From NCBI RefSeq assembly GCF_951793255.1, contig NZ_OX636706.1, forward strand, positions 1,261,001 to 1,325,000: a stretch of DNA of 64,000 bases, read 5' to 3'. The notes under the pieces were generated by a model. That model saw only the letters and a program-made list of their open reading frames with translations. It was not told the origin of the DNA and ran no database searches. Shown here piece after piece: positions 61,692-64,000 of this stretch. The number at the start of each line of letters is the position of its first letter. Positions within the stretch are counted from its first letter, which is position 1. A program made the position numbers and the translations under genes. This stretch comes from Desulfovibrio piger. GTDB lineage: Bacteria; Desulfobacterota; Desulfovibrionia; Desulfovibrionales; Desulfovibrionaceae.

Positions 61692-62219
61692 TTAGCTTTT
61701 GCCCGAAACCGGGCTGCCATCCACCGATTGCGCCCAGCGCACCAGCTGGGCATGCTGATTGCGTATTTCGGCGATGCGCGTTTCCGCCAGGGTCTCGCGC
61801 GCGGCCGAATACAAATCGAAGGCCAGCAGCGTGACGCTGTCCAGCCGAGATTCCGCGTCCAGATACTCCGCCAGATCTTCCTTCTCCCGGCACAGGGGAA
61901 GGATGTGTTCGCGCAGCAGGGGCTTCATGAGGAAGAAGACCCCCAGGCCCTGACTGGGCGTATACTGCTGCACGGCACGCAGCCGCACGAAGCGGTCCAG
62001 GGCGTGCTTGATCTTTTGCGGCGTCACATGTTCGCCGGCGATCACGTTGTAGATGAGGCCGGCGGCTTCCTTGGTCATATCCCCCACCGGATTGGTGAAA
62101 GGATCGTTCTTGGTGCGCAAAAAGCCAGTCGTTTGAAGGGGATAGGTCGAATAGACCGCATTGATCCACCCCTCGACGATGACAGCGCGCTGCTCACGGA
62201 AAATTTTTTGTACGTTCAT
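61692..62219 (-). CDS. RsbRD_N-type (RsbT co-antagonist N-terminal) protein leading the dsrMKJOP operon
   Basis: A 175-residue soluble helical protein that resembles the N-terminal globin-like domain of RsbR/RsbRD stressosome proteins: a helix pattern with REQRAVIVEGWINAVYSTYP, FVRLRAVQQYTPSQGLGVFF, and DSVTLLAFDLYSAARETL. There is no STAS domain. It is the first gene behind the operon promoter, 23 bp before dsrM, and may sense a signal that affects the complex. It has no good ribosome site, unlike the other genes in the operon. The functional link to Dsr is inferred from position only. Confidence 0.75.
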   Translation of the reverse strand: MNVQKIFREQRAVIVEGWINAVYSTYPLQTTGFLRTKNDPFTNPVGDMTKEAAGLIYNVIAGEHVTPQKIKHALDRFVRLRAVQQYTPSQGLGVFFLMKPLLREHILPLCREKEDLAEYLDAESRLDSVTLLAFDLYSAARETLAETRIAEIRNQHAQLVRWAQSVDGSPVSGKS

Positions 62220-62252
62220 GGCAGTACTTTGGCAAAAGGGTAAACGGGCATT

Positions 62253-62281
62253 CCTATAAAGTGCCCGGCTTTTCTCGTCAA
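62253..62281 (-). promoter_or_regulatory. Promoter of the RsbRD_N-dsrMKJOP operon
   Basis: TTGACG (62276-62281), 17 bp, TATAGG (62253-62258) on the minus strand. A GCCGGGCA/TGCCCG dyad (about 62246-62270) overlaps the -10 and spacer and could be an operator or a terminator of the upstream gene. Confidence 0.65.
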
Positions 62282-62306
62282 GTTTTTCATCGTCCGGCGA
62301 CGGCGG

Positions 62307-63284
62307 CTACGGGCAGGGCGCAGGGCCGCCGCACTGTCCGGCCACCTGGGGTTCCAGGGGCAGGACGGCGTCCGGGAACGTCTGGCCACCGGCCGGTGAA
62401 AATTCGATGACCGGCTCCTGTGCACGGGCAGGGGCCGGAGGCTGGGCCTGTTTTTTGAGCATGGCCGGCAGGCCGTGATACTCGAAAAACGGTACCGTAC
62501 GGGAACCGGCATTGAAAATATGGGCCCGGTTGCGCTGCAGGCGCAGGCGCAGGCCCCACTGCCCCGGATGCAGGAACGCCCAGAGGCCCGGCTCCTCCAC
62601 GTTCTGGCAGGCGGCCACGGCTTCCTTGAGGGGCTTGCCTTCTTTCAGCAGGAGCAGCATGCGCTCCACGCGGGCCACATCGGCATCGTTCTCCGCCACC
62701 GGACAGAAAGCGACGTCCACGCTGCCCGACAGGATGCCGATGCCTTCGCGGCAGGCCGAGCAGGACGGCGAGAAGAACATGCGCACCGTGGCCTGGTCGG
62801 AGTTCTCGCTGATGCTCCAGACCTCGCCCTGCATGCGCACTACCTGGCCCGCATTGACCACGAACAGCACCAGCCAGGCGCAAAGCAGGAGCGAACGTTC
62901 CTGCGGGCGTCTGTCGTCCCGGTGCAGCGCACGGCGGAAGAGCCAGTAGGTCAGGGCAAAAAAACAGGCCACTACCAGGCAGCTGACACAGGGGGAGGTC
63001 AGCGCCATGAGCAGCAGCAGAAAAATATCGCCCAGCAGGGTCAGTCCCGCCAGGAAGTGCCCCGCCGGAACAGCGCCCAGCAGCGCAAGGCAGGCCAGCA
63101 CGCCAAAAGCGGCCGTGCCGATCCACCACATGGAGAGACCGCCGATGACAAGGTCCTGGTACAGAGAGCAGCCCGCAGTGACGCAAAAGGCCACTTCGTT
63201 GCCCAATGCCGTCCAGATGCAGAAGAGCATACCCAGAAGGGCGGCCGCCAGTGCGCCGCCGGAGATGCCGTAGGCCTGTTTCAT
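62307..63284 (-). CDS. VKOR-like membrane disulfide oxidoreductase fused to a thioredoxin-like domain
   Basis: A 325-residue inner-membrane protein. Residues 1-145 form four or five hydrophobic segments with the VKOR cysteine layout: Cys 34 and Cys 39 (CVTAGC), Ser 51, and the CxxC Cys 99-Cys 102 (SPCVSC). From about 165 a periplasmic thioredoxin-like domain contains FFSPSCSAC (Cys 175-Cys 178). Bacterial VKOR-Trx fusions oxidise protein thiols and pass electrons to quinone, replacing DsbB/DsbA. The first Cys pair spacing is shorter than the usual six residues. The ATG at 63284 has a GGAGAGCC site. It lies between sat and the dsr operon with its own promoter. Confidence 0.75.
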   Translation of the reverse strand: MKQAYGISGGALAAALLGMLFCIWTALGNEVAFCVTAGCSLYQDLVIGGLSMWWIGTAAFGVLACLALLGAVPAGHFLAGLTLLGDIFLLLLMALTSPCVSCLVVACFFALTYWLFRRALHRDDRRPQERSLLLCAWLVLFVVNAGQVVRMQGEVWSISENSDQATVRMFFSPSCSACREGIGILSGSVDVAFCPVAENDADVARVERMLLLLKEGKPLKEAVAACQNVEEPGLWAFLHPGQWGLRLRLQRNRAHIFNAGSRTVPFFEYHGLPAMLKKQAQPPAPARAQEPVIEFSPAGGQTFPDAVLPLEPQVAGQCGGPAPCP

Positions 63285-63333
63285 GGCTCTCCTTGGTAAA
63301 GGAACTACGTCCGGCAGATGCAGACGCACACCC

Positions 63334-63362
63334 TGTATACTCCATAATCCCGGACAGGTAAA
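63334..63362 (-). promoter_or_regulatory. Candidate promoter of the VKOR-like gene
   Basis: TTTACC (63357-63362), 17 bp, TATACA (63334-63339) on the minus strand, 50 bp upstream of the ATG. Confidence 0.5.
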
Positions 63363-63688
63363 GGCATCTTGTCATGCCTGCCGGGAGTTGCGTTGTGTAA
63401 TATGGCCATGATCTGGCCAAAGGGGAAAAATGGCTGTCTTGTTTTGGAAACAAACAGAGCTGACAAGGATATCCTTCTGCAAGGAAAAGAGGAAAAAAGA
63501 AAAATTTTTTTCCATTGCTGAGCAAGAGAGCCAAGTTGCAGTCATGACGCTTTCCTAAAAAAAGAACTGCATCATGGTGCGGGCAGCCTTCCTCGCAAGT
63601 CTTGCCTGATAAAGAACGGCCGTTGCATGAGGGAACATTGTGATTCCGTGCACGATGCCGGAAATATGAAAAGGCGGGCAGGCAGGGC
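63363..63688. other. AT-rich intergenic region between the VKOR-like gene and sat
   Basis: No gene seen. It contains an A/T-rich dyad (GGAAAAAA with TTTTTTCC, about 63488-63511) and a generally AT-rich stretch, possibly regulatory for the VKOR-like gene. Confidence 0.4.
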
Positions 63689-63718
63689 AAAAAAAGGGGC
63701 GCCCCCGAAGGGGCGCCC
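63689..63718 (-). terminator. Terminator of sat
   Basis: A 9-bp stem GGGCGCCCC / GGGGCGCCC with a 4-nt loop and a seven-base T-run on the minus strand, 36 bp past the sat stop. Confidence 0.95.
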
Positions 63719-63753
63719 GCTATCAGGATTTCGCTGGGAAAACCCGGCGATGC

Positions 63754-64000
63754 TTACATGGTGGAACCGGAAGCAGCGCGCTGCATCTTGATTTCGACCT
63801 TTTGGGTCAGGCCGGAGTAGTATTCGCGCAGGATGGCGAGCACTTCTTCACGACCGAAATGATCCGGCACTTCAGCGCCTTCGGACAGCATCTTACGCAG
63901 CTTGGTACCGGACAGGATGACGCGGTCTTCCTTGCTGTGGGGGCAGGTACGCATGGAGGCCATGCCGTCGCACTTCTTGCAGTAGAAGGTCCAGTCGATG
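63754..64000 (-). CDS. sat: Sulfate adenylyltransferase (ATP sulfurylase), C-terminal part only
   Basis: Sat activates sulfate to APS, the first step of dissimilatory sulfate reduction. Only the last 82 or so residues are in the window; the 5' part lies beyond position 64000. The visible part has the C-terminal motif of Desulfovibrio-type Sat: [20 protein letters not shown], whose three Cys and His bind zinc or cobalt, then [18 protein letters not shown] and [15 protein letters not shown]. Position upstream of the dsr operon on the same strand matches its role. Confidence 0.93.
   Translation of the reverse strand, partial: IDWTFYCKKCDGMASMRTCPHSKEDRVILSGTKLRKMLSEGAEVPDHFGREEVLAILREYYSGLTQKVEIKMQRAASGSTM

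Overview
The window is a GC-rich chromosomal segment of a sulfate-reducing bacterium, most likely Desulfovibrio in the broad sense and plausibly a host-associated lineage. The evidence is a complete dsrMKJOP operon, the 3' end of sat (ATP sulfurylase), a SulP anion permease, selB, cytochrome bd oxidase and many multi-cluster Fe-S proteins. No rRNA, tRNA or CRISPR array was seen.

Layout. 1-9.5 kb (minus strand): a CoA-disulfide-reductase-like flavoprotein (partial), selB, ispH, a SulP permease overlapping a tRNA-dihydrouridine synthase, and a GAF protein that looks like a sensor kinase without an ATPase domain. 9.6-15.2 kb (plus): an OmpH/Skp-like lipoprotein, beta carbonic anhydrase, two AEC transporters and an O-antigen-ligase-like membrane protein. 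15.2-20.4 kb: a BPL_N-type amidotransferase-fold protein facing valS and a secreted hypothetical protein. 20.4-20.9 kb holds a repeat block: a dispersed hairpin element, a second hairpin and about 10.7 perfect 19-bp tandem repeats. 20.9-29.4 kb (minus): a lipoprotein, htpX, argJ, the rpsL-rpsG-fusA operon and htpG. 29.5-35 kb: cydAB, an Lrp-type regulator, an MBL-fold hydrolase and an exported alpha/beta hydrolase.

The two most interesting regions are next to each other. (1) At 35.2-38.3 kb a CesT-family type III secretion chaperone lies 10 bp upstream of a 749-residue protein. That protein carries the NFGVN and CX5R signatures of the SopB/SigD/IpgD inositol phosphate phosphatases. The pair is preceded by an exact sigma-54 core promoter and an upstream inverted repeat that could bind an enhancer protein. 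No secretion apparatus genes lie nearby. (2) At 38.5-52.5 kb two divergent arms share a 300-bp control region. The minus arm has an alpha-oxoamine synthase, a glycosyltransferase and an AsnB-like amidotransferase. The plus arm has an AT-ACP-(degenerate reductase)-DH megasynthase without a ketosynthase, an outer-membrane factor, a periplasmic adaptor, a MATE/Wzx-like flippase, and a Tat-exported ferredoxin with a cytochrome b-like partner. I read this as a candidate pathway that makes and exports a glycosylated lipid or amino-ketone. It is followed by an IS200-like element.

53.5-64 kb (minus): rlmN, an HD protein derived from a CCA/poly(A)-polymerase fold, then dsrMKJOP led by an RsbRD_N-type protein. 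Upstream of it lie a VKOR-thioredoxin fusion protein and sat. A family of hairpin elements with a conserved C-rich tail follows five unrelated genes, always in the same orientation relative to the gene, and probably acts in transcript 3'-end formation.
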